Positions 10,455 through 20,125 of a DNA stretch of 64,000 bases are shown piece after piece. Under the pieces are notes generated by a model, which saw nothing but the letters and a program-made list of their open reading frames with translations, was not told where the DNA came from and made no database searches. The position numbers were made by a program, and so were the translations under genes. The stretch is from Acetobacter sp. (GTDB lineage: Bacteria > Pseudomonadota > Alphaproteobacteria > Acetobacterales > Acetobacteraceae). The stretch covers positions 83,838 through 147,837 of the forward strand of contig JAFVHT010000059.1 in NCBI GenBank assembly GCA_017474285.1. The letters run 5' to 3'. Numbering within the stretch: the first letter of the stretch is position 1; every line of letters starts with the position of its first letter.

Positions 10455-11087
10455 TCACGCTGTTTCTTCCGATTGATGTCGACGAATCACTTCATCAACA
10501 ACACCAAAAGACAAGGCTTCTTCAGCAGACATATAAGCATCTCGCTCTAACTTCTGCTCAATTTCCTCAAGTGTATGCCCTGTATGATCACAATAAATCT
10601 CATTAAGACGCTGGCGAATAACCAGAATTTCTCGTGCCTGAATTTCGATATCGCTCGCCTGCCCTTGTGCGCCACCAGAAGGTTGATGAAGCATAATACG
10701 AGCATTAGGAAGAGCAAATCTACGCCCCTTTTCCCCACCCGCCAATAATAAAGACCCCATAGACGCTGCCTGCCCAATACAAACAGTACTCACCGGACAG
10801 CGAATGTATTGCATTGTATCATAAATCGCCAAACCCGCTGTAACAACACCACCAGGGCTATTGATATAGAACGAAATCTCTTTCTTTGGATTAACGCTTT
10901 CTAAATACAAAAGTTGCGCTGAAACCAACGAAGAAACCTGATCATAAACAGGACCCGTTAGAAAAATAATCCGTTCTTGCAACAAACGAGAGTAAATATC
11001 AAAAGCACGCTCCCCTCGAGAGGTTTGCTCAACCACCATAGGCACCAACGCACTATTAAAAATTTCAACGGGACCACGATCCCTCAT
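10455..11087 (-). CDS. clpP: ATP-dependent Clp protease proteolytic subunit ClpP
   Basis: Serine peptidase that forms the tetradecameric barrel used by ClpX. The 210 residues contain the full triad: Ser in [11 protein letters not shown] near residue 106, His in [10 protein letters not shown] near 131 and Asp in [13 protein letters not shown] near 180. The motif [14 protein letters not shown] is also typical. The ATG at 11087 follows a GGAGAGGA stretch. Downstream of tig, upstream of clpX. Confidence 0.97.
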   Translation of the reverse strand: MRDRGPVEIFNSALVPMVVEQTSRGERAFDIYSRLLQERIIFLTGPVYDQVSSLVSAQLLYLESVNPKKEISFYINSPGGVVTAGLAIYDTMQYIRCPVSTVCIGQAASMGSLLLAGGEKGRRFALPNARIMLHQPSGGAQGQASDIEIQAREILVIRQRLNEIYCDHTGHTLEEIEQKLERDAYMSAEEALSFGVVDEVIRRHQSEETA

Positions 11088-11112
11088 CTCTAACTTATTC
11101 CTCTCCCAATAA

Positions 11113-11139
11113 AGAGATTTTTACTGAAACGTAATCTCT
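11113..11139 (-). terminator. Possible weak hairpin between tig and clpP
   Basis: AGAGATT and AATCTCT form a seven-pair stem around a 13-base loop just after tig; the minus strand continues CTCTTTATTGGG, so a short T-rich run follows. It may reduce read-through from tig into clpP. Stem and T run are both weak. Confidence 0.3.
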
Positions 11140-11192
11140 ATTTATAGAGCCATAAAAATTGACATAACAAGCTGTATATTCAGCCAATACCT

Positions 11193-12518
11193 TTACTGAA
11201 CTATCTCTAATAGCTCTTCAGAAGAAACTTCACGTTCCGTCACCTTCACAAGTTCAATCAGGTAGTCAACGACTTTATTCTCAAAAATCGGACCGCGAAG
11301 AGAGTCTACAGCCCGATGGTTTTTCTGGAAAAATTCCAAAACCTGACGTTCCTGCCCGGGATAACGCGCAGCTTCCGCGCGCATAGCACGCGCCAGCTCC
11401 TCCCTTGTGACAGAAACCCCATTTTTACGCCCCACTTCAGCCAAGAGAAGACCTAACCCAACACGGCGTTTTGCAATATTCCGATAATCGGCTTTAAGCG
11501 TTTCCTCGTCTTTATTTTTATCTTCCTCGTCAAGCCGACCCGCATGACGATCCGCCTCAATACGACTCCAAATCTGTTGAAATTCATTTTCAACCAAACC
11601 AGACGGCACTTCAAAATCAATCTTTTCTGCAAGAACGTCCATCAAATCACGTTTAATACGTAACCTAGAAAGGTGCTCATACTCATTCTCAATCTGTTTA
11701 CGCGCAAGATCTTTTAACTGATCAAGCGTTTCACAACCGATAGCTTTTGCTAATTCATCATCAATAGCCACTTCGACAATTTTTTTCAGCTGTTTTGCTT
11801 TAATATCAAAGGTTACCTCTTTACCTGCCAATTCTGACGCATTGTAGTCTTCTGGGAATGTCACTGTAATCGTTTTTTCCTCATGAGGAGACAACCCTTC
11901 TATTTGTTCAGCAAAACCGGGAACAAAATCATTACCCCCTATTTCTACAGGCACATCTTGCGCCGTACCCCCTTCAAAAGGTACACCGTCTAATTTACCG
12001 ACAAAATCAACGACAAGAACATCGCCTTTTCCTGCAGGACGGACCTCTTCAACGACTTCAAACTTACGATGACGATGAGCGACATCTTTAAGCACTTTTT
12101 CAAGTGCTTCATCTTGTACCTGCGCTTTTAAGCGAACGAGTTCCAAAGTAGAAAAATCAGGCACAGTAATATCAGGGAGAATCTCACTCTCAATTGTAAA
12201 TTCCAACCCTTGACCATCGTCCTGTTGCCCAGAAACAAAATTAACTTTTGGTTCCCCCGCTAGACGTAAACCGCGTTCTTCAAAAACTTTACGAATAGTA
12301 TCAGAAACTTCTTGCTTGATTACTTCATCCCATACAGCAGAGCCGTAGCGCTGACGTACCAAAGAAACAGGCACTTTACCCGGGCGAAACCCTGACCAAT
12401 TCAAACCCGATGCCACTTCTTTCAAACGTGCATCACGTTTAGAATCAAGCTCTGTCGCGGAAACTTTAATCGTAAACCCACGCTTCAAGCCTTCTGAAAG
12501 AATTTCATTTACTTCCAT
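11193..12518 (-). CDS. tig: Trigger factor (ribosome-associated chaperone)
   Basis: Peptidyl-prolyl isomerase and chaperone that binds the ribosome exit tunnel. The 441 residues carry the ribosome-binding signature in the N-terminal domain (GFRPGKVPVSLVRQRYG near residue 43), the FKBP-like domain (GKGDVLVVDFVGKLDGVPFEGG near residue 165) and the helical C-terminal arms. The ATG at 12518 has AAAGG eight bases upstream. Standard length. First gene of the tig-clpP-clpX-lon series. Confidence 0.96.
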   Translation of the reverse strand: MEVNEILSEGLKRGFTIKVSATELDSKRDARLKEVASGLNWSGFRPGKVPVSLVRQRYGSAVWDEVIKQEVSDTIRKVFEERGLRLAGEPKVNFVSGQQDDGQGLEFTIESEILPDITVPDFSTLELVRLKAQVQDEALEKVLKDVAHRHRKFEVVEEVRPAGKGDVLVVDFVGKLDGVPFEGGTAQDVPVEIGGNDFVPGFAEQIEGLSPHEEKTITVTFPEDYNASELAGKEVTFDIKAKQLKKIVEVAIDDELAKAIGCETLDQLKDLARKQIENEYEHLSRLRIKRDLMDVLAEKIDFEVPSGLVENEFQQIWSRIEADRHAGRLDEEDKNKDEETLKADYRNIAKRRVGLGLLLAEVGRKNGVSVTREELARAMRAEAARYPGQERQVLEFFQKNHRAVDSLRGPIFENKVVDYLIELVKVTEREVSSEELLEIVQ

Positions 12519-12614
12519 TGATCAAGCCTTTCTTTGGAAAAATTAGACATGTTACCTATTTAATGACTTTTGCAATACTTTATGCAACGCAAAACAAAAA
12601 ACCGAAAACTAAAC

Positions 12615-12699
<85 letters not shown>

Positions 12700-12887
12700 C
12701 TGTTAAACCCAATTGTATTCATCATCTACTTGTTATGAGCGATACAAACACATATCTCTTACACCTAAAGCATCAAAACGGCAAGCCTTACCATTCAAAC
12801 AACAAATACACCCCTTTAAGAAACACTTAAAATTTCTTTTATTTCAAAACGGATATTTCAAAATGAGCGTTTTTCACAAAACATATT

Positions 12888-14327
12888 TCAAAAAACAGTA
12901 GCCTCCTGACGTGCTGCCCCTAAATATTGATCTAAATTTTCAGCGATTGACCAAAGACCTGCTTTTATACCCGCTTCACCGTGAATCCACACCCCCGCAC
13001 AGGCGGCTTCCCACGCGGGCATTCCTGCAGCAAGAAAAGCAGCGATAACACCCGATAACGTATCACCAGAACCTGCTGTGCTTAACACCGGTGTCGCATG
13101 GGTGTTTATAGCCAAACGCCTATCGGGTGCGGCAATAAGAGTTGAAGCACCTTTTAATACCACAACAGCCCCTAGATGAGAAGCCGCTGCCCGTATTTGT
13201 GCCGGTAAATCAACCTCAATCGCGCCAAATAAACGGGTAAACTCCCCTACATGTGGCGTTATGACCGCCACGCCGCGCAAGCGTTCACATTGTCCTGCAG
13301 TGGCTGATAAAGCCCCCGCATCTGCTAATACGCAGCATTTAGCTTCAAGCAAATGGGGCAAAGTCTCTTCGACTTCACGTGCACTCAAGCCAGGACCACA
13401 AACCCAAACAAAGCGACGTTTATCCGCTAATAATTCTAAAATTGGTTCCGAATCTACAATAACGCCAGCTTCTCCTAATCTATAAACGGCTGCGTTTTCC
13501 CCTGCTGCAATACGCACTAAACCTGCCCCTGTTGCCCGCGCTGCCGAAGCACAAAGACGTGCTGCCCCCGGCATTTTTTCGCCCCCGCAAATACTCACAA
13601 CGCCCCTTGTGTATTTGTTACTTTGTGCTCCCAGCACAGGCAATGACCACAAACGAGGATTATTCTGCCATGTTGTTGCAGGTACTGCCTGAAAAACCTT
13701 TTCAGGAATGCCAATTTGCATCAGCACTAATTTGCCGCAAAGCTCCCTGCCCGGATACAACAAATGTCCATATTTAAGCCGATCAAAGGTTACTGTCATT
13801 TCGGCTTGTGATGCATAACCACGTACATGCCCCGTTGCGCCATCAACCCCAGAGGGAATATCAATAGCAACAATGCGCGAAGCAGCACCCAACACATGCG
13901 CAACTTCCTCTGTTATATCACGCGTAAGCCCTGCGCCAAAAACAGCATCTACTACCAAATCGGCACGTTTTACTTCTTCGCACGAAAAAGGGACTCGTAT
14001 CCCCGTAAAACACGCTGAGGCTTCAGCCGCAGCGGTTTTATTTGCCGGTAAGGACAAAGCCGCAACCCGCACAAGCCAGCCCGCCTCACGCAAATAACGT
14101 GCCGCCACATAGCCATCCCCTCCGTTATTGCCGGGACCACATAAAACTAAAACACGCATCGGCTTAAAATGCGCCCGAATAACCCGTGAAACAGCACGCC
14201 CTGCATTGTCCATAAGTGTTGAGATCGGTACAAACTGCGCAGCAAAGGCATCAATGCGCCCCATTTCATCGGGTGTATAGAGCGCTAAATTATCGATCAA
14301 CTGCAAACGTTCCGAATACTCCGACAT
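12888..14327 (-). CDS. nnrDE: Bifunctional NAD(P)H-hydrate repair enzyme (epimerase/dehydratase)
   Basis: Repairs hydrated NAD(P)H: the N-terminal half (YjeF_N, about residues 1-215) epimerises the R and S forms, and the C-terminal half (carbohydrate-kinase-like, about residues 225-479) dehydrates S-NAD(P)HX using ADP. Seen: the epimerase motif VLCGPGNNGGDGYVAARYL near residue 60 and AVFGAGLTRD; in the C half VITPHVGEFTRLFG and the catalytic STAGSGDTLSGVIAAFLA near residue 425. The ATG at 14327 has AAAGA upstream. Length normal for the fused enzyme. Next upstream gene on this strand is the DUF3644 gene, 32 bases away, so co-transcription with the restriction operon is possible. Confidence 0.93.
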   Translation of the reverse strand: MSEYSERLQLIDNLALYTPDEMGRIDAFAAQFVPISTLMDNAGRAVSRVIRAHFKPMRVLVLCGPGNNGGDGYVAARYLREAGWLVRVAALSLPANKTAAAEASACFTGIRVPFSCEEVKRADLVVDAVFGAGLTRDITEEVAHVLGAASRIVAIDIPSGVDGATGHVRGYASQAEMTVTFDRLKYGHLLYPGRELCGKLVLMQIGIPEKVFQAVPATTWQNNPRLWSLPVLGAQSNKYTRGVVSICGGEKMPGAARLCASAARATGAGLVRIAAGENAAVYRLGEAGVIVDSEPILELLADKRRFVWVCGPGLSAREVEETLPHLLEAKCCVLADAGALSATAGQCERLRGVAVITPHVGEFTRLFGAIEVDLPAQIRAAASHLGAVVVLKGASTLIAAPDRRLAINTHATPVLSTAGSGDTLSGVIAAFLAAGMPAWEAACAGVWIHGEAGIKAGLWSIAENLDQYLGAARQEATVF

Positions 14328-14359
14328 TTTTTATCTTTCTATTTCAAAATTATTTTATA

Positions 14360-15574
14360 TCACTTAAATTGCTCGCCCGCCTTTTTACAAAATTCTAAAA
14401 CCTCTTTCAACCATGTCTGTTTATACCAAAACCATTGCCTCTTATTCAAAACTTCTCCATATTGTCTTGCATGCTCATTCCGTTCTTTTGCAGTATTCCA
14501 TCTTTCCTTCCAGCATTTCTGATGGTCACGTGGCTTAAAATTCTTGTACCCTTTATCTTGAACTGCCTTTACAATTTCCTTTTCAGTCACACGTGCATAA
14601 TCACGTGGCTTAATAGCATAAGGTGTACCAGGCTCGCTCTTATCGTGAGAAACAAGACGATGAATATCAGCAGATGTTTTAGATGACACTACTTCCATAA
14701 AATGGACTTTGAACTGAAAAGCACTATTATCTTTGAACTCACTCTCTTGAATCTCGTCTACAATCGTCTTTATCGCAGGAGGTAAGTTACTTTTTTCCAG
14801 CTCAACAAGCTGTTCTTTCTCAAGACGTACAAATTGTAATACAAGCGATAATTCCTTTGTCAATGACAAACTAGAGCCAAACCATTCAGTTATATATTTT
14901 TCAAAATTGATACAACATGCTTGAAACAGTGCCCCAAATAAAATATCTCCCCCAACAAAAAGAGTATGCTCTACTTCATCACGTATCTCAATAATCTTCC
15001 TGAGATTCTCAATAACAGCAGCATCCTTGATAGGGGATTGAATAGGGGTTTGACCTTCTTTCCCCAATATTTGACTAACAGTTTTCGATTTGTTTTTACA
15101 TCTCTCACTTGAACCTTTTTCTTCTCTCTCTAGCTTTTCATGGATCAGATATGTCCATGCAATATTTGAAAGAACGGCAAAAATTTCCGCCTTAAATATC
15201 ATTGTAGGCGTGTTAAAAGTTTGGACAGCGGCTATCATTGCTTCACGAGAGCGAATGAGCCTTTTATCGCTTTCTTTATAAGGGTTTAGAAAAGTCTTTG
15301 GATCGTATGCTGATAGAGTTTTGAAATATTCCTCAACTTGTTCCTTTGAAGCTGTTACATCTCCTGATTGGGTTATTCGTGCTTGATTAACAGTAACCAG
15401 TTGCCCTTGAGCGAATCGTCCTTGATTGATAATAAATGCAATATCCTGTTTTCGATATCCTTCGTGCAGAAGAGCATTAACCAATGCTTTCTCTTCCTGT
15501 GTTAAGCTACCCCCCTTGTTTTTAGTATGAGGTAACTTCTGCTTTAAGTTGCGGAGCATGCCTGATAGCCCCAT
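14360..15574 (-). CDS. DUF3644-type protein with HEPN-like R-x4-H motif, end of restriction operon
   Basis: 404 residues, no assigned biochemical function. The N-terminal part (residues 25-75) looks like a helical DNA-binding unit (LTQEEKALVNALL ... INQGRFAQGQLVTVNQARI). Residues about 105-240 match DUF3644 as I know it: SREAMIAAVQTFNTPT, then KIIEIRDEVEHTLF followed by GALFQACCINFEKYI. RDEVEH (R198, H203) is an R-x4-H motif like that of HEPN ribonucleases; whether this protein cuts RNA is inference. The C-terminal third is Lys/Trp-rich (PRDYARVTEKEIVKAVQD, FKPRDHQKCWKERW). Start chosen at 15574 because AGGA lies nine bases upstream; an open frame to 15640 overlaps the peptidase gene. It follows that gene by 32 bases, so it is most likely the fifth gene of the hsd operon. 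Confidence 0.7.
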   Translation of the reverse strand: MGLSGMLRNLKQKLPHTKNKGGSLTQEEKALVNALLHEGYRKQDIAFIINQGRFAQGQLVTVNQARITQSGDVTASKEQVEEYFKTLSAYDPKTFLNPYKESDKRLIRSREAMIAAVQTFNTPTMIFKAEIFAVLSNIAWTYLIHEKLEREEKGSSERCKNKSKTVSQILGKEGQTPIQSPIKDAAVIENLRKIIEIRDEVEHTLFVGGDILFGALFQACCINFEKYITEWFGSSLSLTKELSLVLQFVRLEKEQLVELEKSNLPPAIKTIVDEIQESEFKDNSAFQFKVHFMEVVSSKTSADIHRLVSHDKSEPGTPYAIKPRDYARVTEKEIVKAVQDKGYKNFKPRDHQKCWKERWNTAKERNEHARQYGEVLNKRQWFWYKQTWLKEVLEFCKKAGEQFK

Positions 15575-15606
15575 TAAGATATATCCTATTAAAGAATATG
15601 CTAATA

Positions 15607-15915
15607 TTACAAAACACAGCGTGGCTTTAGATGTTGCCACCCCGGTACATAGGCATTCATTAACGCCTTAAAAACGCGCCCATGGCTATGGCTTGGATAA
15701 CGAAGATGAAGAAGTTCGTGCACAATAACATAATCTTGAAAATCTTTTTCCTGATCGAGTAAATCTCGAGCGAAAGTGATTGTACCTATTGATGAGCACG
15801 ATCCCCATTTACGCCGCATAGGCTGCACGCGTACCACCCGTGGGAAAACCTTTAACTTTTCAGCCCAAACCTGCGTACGATCGCGCAAATCCTGCTCTAA
15901 CGATAATTTAGCCAT
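15607..15915 (-). CDS. Small YgjP-type (DUF45, M48-like) metallopeptidase
   Basis: 102-residue putative zinc peptidase. Conserved features: [12 protein letters not shown] near residue 31, then HELLH (H66, E67, H70) and the third ligand in PSHSHGRVF (H76 or H78), and VPGW near the end, the YgjP/DUF45 layout. Full YgjP proteins are over 200 residues; only the C-terminal catalytic part is present here, which is common for copies that sit behind hsdR. It starts two bases after the hsdR stop (TAAAAATG), so it is co-translated with the restriction subunit. Substrate unknown; maturation or turnover of the restriction complex would be a guess. Confidence 0.8.
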   Translation of the reverse strand: MAKLSLEQDLRDRTQVWAEKLKVFPRVVRVQPMRRKWGSCSSIGTITFARDLLDQEKDFQDYVIVHELLHLRYPSHSHGRVFKALMNAYVPGWQHLKPRCVL

Positions 15916-15917
15916 TT

Positions 15918-18909
15918 TTATGACTCCGCTAACAAAAACTCCATAACTTGGTTCACAACACGTCCTATCTCTTTCTCATCATGATACCCAAAAGCGACAA
16001 AAGGCTTATATAATTTTGAGCGTAAAGAACGTCGTTCTTCAGCACTAAAGCGCGCATTTGGAAACTCTCTACAATATTTTTCTACTTCTTTGGCTAATAC
16101 CATTGGGTCACTTTGTGCCTCTTTAAGATTTGCATCATCGCGCAAAAAGAGATAGGCACGAAACACCCCAGGAGAAAGACCACTTTCACGCGATTCTTTA
16201 AGAATTTTTTCTTTTTCTCCTGCAATCAAGGCTAATTCGCTTATAACAGCATCACTTGTTGTCTTGCGGTTTTCCAAATCTTTCACAATACGCTCGACAC
16301 GTTCTTTAATAGGCTGCAAAATGGGGGCGTTTTCTGGGTGTTCGTCTATTTCCTTATGTAACCCCCGCACGAGGTTAAAGATTGTCGTCACCTCTTCCCC
16401 CTTCTCTTTTTTGCTCGCCTCACAAAGGGCGTTGAGGGTGTCTACATCAAAAGTAACTTCTTTTATGAAACCTCCTAGCCCTGTTTGCTCGGCATTTTTT
16501 TCGATAAGGCGGCGCGTTTTATGAGCCAGATCACTAATAAAACCCGTTTTTTCGGCGTAGAAATTACGTATTATGCAGTATAAATTGCTTAACTGTTTGT
16601 AAATACCAGTATAATCGCGCAGCTCGGAAGATGGAGAGAGAATTTCCCACAAATTTTCAATAGTCTTATAAGCTTCGAAAAAAGTTTTTCTTTCTTCAGG
16701 GTCTAAAAAACGCCCGCAAAGCCATTTTTCTATTTGTTCATTATAGGTTTGTTCATCATAGTTTTTCGACGAAATCTCTTCAAGATAGTGCTTTTTAGCC
16801 TCGTCAATGCGTTTTAAGAAATCTTGCAACAACACCTCTAAATCTTCAACAACGCCGCTCATATCACTTGAATCAAAATTCAGTGCCTTTTTTAACTCAC
16901 GCAACACACCGACAAAATCAATGACGAGCCCGATCGTTTTAGGCACACCGTTTGCATCAATATAGGGGCGATTAACACGCGCAATGGTTTGCAGTAAAAC
17001 ATGGTCTCGCATAGGTTTATCGAGATAGAGGCAATAAAGTGGCGGGGCATCGTATCCTGTAAGGAGCTTATCTGTCACAATAAGAATTTTTGGATCTTGA
17101 TCGGCTTTTTTGAAAAGGCTGCGTGTTTTTTCCTCCTCGTCTTTGGAAAGTTGTTTTTCAGCCACAAGAGGGCGTTCGAACCTATCATTGACGTTTTCTG
17201 TATAAACGGCTTTTGACCACTCTTCAGGTAAATGTTGATCGAGTGCCTCTTTATATTTTGCGCACGCTTCGCGGTTAACAGCCACCACAAAAGCTTTATA
17301 CCCCAACGGCAAAACGTTCTCCTTAAAATGCTGTGCAATAAAAGCAGCAACTTTTGCCACCCTATCCTCTGCCATAAGAAACGTGCGAATACCAACAGCA
17401 CGGTCTAAAACCCTATTGAGTTCTTCAACACTGGTGACATCTTCAGAGTCGGCGAGGGCAAAAAATTCCTCATCTAAACGCTCTGTGGGAATCGTCATTT
17501 CTGAAGGTGCCATGCAATATTTAATAGGGAGTGTTGTTTCATCGTCGATGCTTTCAGCAATCGAATATTTATCAAGATAACCCTTTTCATCTTGTGTGCC
17601 GAAAATCTTAAACGTACCCCTCCCTTGTTTCGCATGTGCGACAGGTGTGCCTGTAAAACCGATCATGGTTGCGTTGGGAAGTGCTGCCATCATACAGATA
17701 CCCAAATCGTGGGCAACAGAGCGATGGGCTTCGTCAATAAAAATATAAACGTTATCACGCAGGCATGAGTCTTTACGAAGGTCGCTAAACTTGTGGATCA
17801 TTGCAATGATCAACCCGCGAAAATCGCTATCGAGCAGATTTTGCAAAGAGGCTTTACTTTCTGCCCGTTTGACGACAATATCTTGCCCCTGCATTTCGCC
17901 AAGGAGACGATCAACCCATCCTTTAAGTTGTCCTTCGAGCTCCGATCTATCGACCACGAGAATAACAGTCGCATGTGCGAAACGTTTTTTATCTTCTAAA
18001 ATAAGCCGTGCGGCGGTTAAAAGGGTAAATGTTTTCCCCGATCCTTGCGTATGCCATACCAAACCGCGCGTTTTTTGCTGATCGAGGCAACGCTGCATAA
18101 TCGCCTCGATAGCGCGACGCTGGTGCTGGCGTAAAATGGATTTTCGGATTTCGCCATCTTGCACATAGAATAAAATCCACTGTTGTAATGTGCGCAGAAA
18201 TTCGTGTGGCTCAAAAAACGACTGCACGGCAAAGCGGTAGGTTTCATCTTTTGCCTGTTTCCAACGTGCCATATCACGGCGCGTGATGTTCCATGTAACG
18301 CCGTACCAGTAATCGAGGTTATGGGTAACATTAAACAGCTGTGGCGTTGCTAAAAGCTCGGGCGTTTCTTGCTCATAGCGACGTAATTGTTTCATACCGC
18401 GTTCAATAGCGTTGCTGTCTTTAGGGTTTTTATGTTCTACAATAGCGACAGGCACACCGTTAATAATAAAAATAACATCAGCGCGGTTTTTCTTCTGGCG
18501 CACTGTGGTATGCATGGTCCACTCCCACGTTACATGAAAAGTATTCGCCTCGATGGTTGAAAAATCAATGAGTGTGACAGGGCGGCTACGTTTTTCTTTT
18601 TCATCGTATAATTGTTTTTTCACCCCGTAACCAAAGAAGAATTTCACGGTTTCCCTCGATATTCGCGGGCAGAGAGTCGAGTTTTTCATAAAGAGAGCCA
18701 ACAGCCTCTTTTGAAAGCCATGGATTAAAACTTCTCAGTTTTTCCTCTAACACGCTGCGAAAAAACTTTCCACTCTCCCCGCCGCGTAAGGCTAATGCCT
18801 CATCACGAGATAAAACCTGCCAGCCTATTTCAACGGCATAGCGAATCATGGGAAATTGTGCAAAAGACGCTTCGTTGATAGTGGGGGAAGCAGGCATAGG
18901 GTTTTGCAT
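15918..18909 (-). pseudogene. hsdR: Type I restriction enzyme R subunit (HsdR), frameshifted
   Basis: ATP-dependent translocase and nuclease of a type I system. The main frame encodes the PD-(D/E)xK-like nuclease ([21 protein letters not shown]), Walker A TQGSGKT, the DEAH box DEAHR, motif [22 protein letters not shown] and the C-terminal helical domain down to 15918. The first ~97 codons, from ATG 18909 (MQNPMPASP, GGAG upstream) to GEKTIIR, are in another frame and end at 18601. The frames meet at an A6 run (18615-18620); A5 would give the uninterrupted join [12 protein letters not shown] expected for HsdR, and a protein of about 996 residues. So one extra base breaks the gene, by mutation or sequence error. 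An ATG at 18701 in the main frame lies within the overlap and is not a likely natural start. Confidence 0.88.
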
Positions 18910-18952
18910 GAGAGTTCTCCATAAACAAGAAAAGAAAAAAACACGACACGTC

Positions 18953-20125
18953 TTAAAAGCAGCCTTCGGGAAGATCTGTGAAACGCAACGTGCCACGCGT
19001 GAGGTTATGAAGGAATAGGCGAAAAATGTTTTCCAAACACGCGCGCTTGCGGCGATGAATGTCTAATTTTTGGTCAAGCGTTGTCAGAAAATCGACGATT
19101 TCTTGTTGTTCGTGGAGGGGTGGGATATATGTATTAAGTGCATATACGTCATTACGGTTAATACCCGGTTTAATACCCTGTACCAATCTCTTAAGATTTA
19201 ATTGAATTAAGAGATAATAAAGATATTTTAAGAGAGCTTTCTTTTCGTTGTGTACAACAAAAAAAGTAACATCTGTTGGATAAAAAGGGCCATTTGTAAG
19301 ATTAACTTCTCCTGCTGAACCTTTTCTCCCAACGATTATCGAGGGTTCATTTCGATATGCTTTTTTGCTCCAGCATAAAATACCATTAGCCCCAAAAGCC
19401 GGAAATCCTCCGTGATTACATCTATCTTCTTTAGGTAGTGGTTTACCATACTCAAGTTTTAAAATCTCCCCTAGCTTTATTTTTTCCCACCCCACTTTGT
19501 TAGCGGGGTTAAAAACAACGTGCATAGCCGCGCGTTTTATTGTGGTGAGAGACTCCTCACACCGCCGCTCAAGACTTATGGCTTTCTCTATTGACCCTAA
19601 AAGCGCAGAAATCCGCCGCTGTTCGGGGAGTGGTGGGATAGGGATTTCTAAATTTGTGAGTATATTAGAACTTACATGAGGAATTGTTGATCCTGTAACG
19701 TAATCATTAAGTATATTAAAATCTGCTTTAAGAAAAAAATAACAAAATTTGGTATCTAGTAAGGTTTTATTCACTTCTAACAACGCCATTGTTGAGGCTA
19801 AAACAGACTCCTCTCTCCCAACAAAAACCTCTCCCGCGTTTGAACCGTCCCAAATGATAATAAGATCGTCTTTTTTGATATGGACACAAGAATCTAAATA
19901 ATCAACAGGAACAAAATCTACTGCTTTACATGTTCTAAAATATTCCGCCGTAGCATAAGGTAAAACTCCTTCAGAATATTTTTGCGATAAGTGTTTCGGC
20001 TTTTTTCCTTTTTTATGTTTTTTTCCCTGTTTGTGATCAATTAAACAGTCCCCCAATTTCACCTTAACCCACTCGTTCTCAATGCTACTCGTTTTCTGGG
20101 CTTTTTCAGAGGGGTACACAGGCAT
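18953..20125 (-). CDS. hsdS: Type I restriction enzyme specificity subunit (HsdS)
   Basis: Determines the bipartite DNA target for both modification and restriction. 390 residues in the usual tandem layout: first recognition domain (about 20-165), central conserved helix region beginning PLPEQRRISALLGSIEKAI near residue 165, second recognition domain (about 215-335, with FPAFGANGI and IIVGRKGSAGEVNL) and the distal conserved region PPLHEQQEIVDFLTTLDQKL. The ATG at 20125 overlaps the hsdM stop as TAATG, with GAAGGTGGTG upstream; an earlier in-frame ATG at 20146 lies inside hsdM. Intact. Followed by hsdR after 43 bases. The recognition sequence cannot be read from the protein. Confidence 0.93.
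   Translation of the reverse strand: MPVYPSEKAQKTSSIENEWVKVKLGDCLIDHKQGKKHKKGKKPKHLSQKYSEGVLPYATAEYFRTCKAVDFVPVDYLDSCVHIKKDDLIIIWDGSNAGEVFVGREESVLASTMALLEVNKTLLDTKFCYFFLKADFNILNDYVTGSTIPHVSSNILTNLEIPIPPLPEQRRISALLGSIEKAISLERRCEESLTTIKRAAMHVVFNPANKVGWEKIKLGEILKLEYGKPLPKEDRCNHGGFPAFGANGILCWSKKAYRNEPSIIVGRKGSAGEVNLTNGPFYPTDVTFFVVHNEKKALLKYLYYLLIQLNLKRLVQGIKPGINRNDVYALNTYIPPLHEQQEIVDFLTTLDQKLDIHRRKRACLENIFRLFLHNLTRGTLRFTDLPEGCF

Noticed and set aside
18613..18620. A AAA AAC-like -1 slippery site in hsdR
   Set aside because: The run is in the wrong codon phase (GAA AAA ACA), and the gene needs a +1 shift, so a -1 signal would not restore the product.
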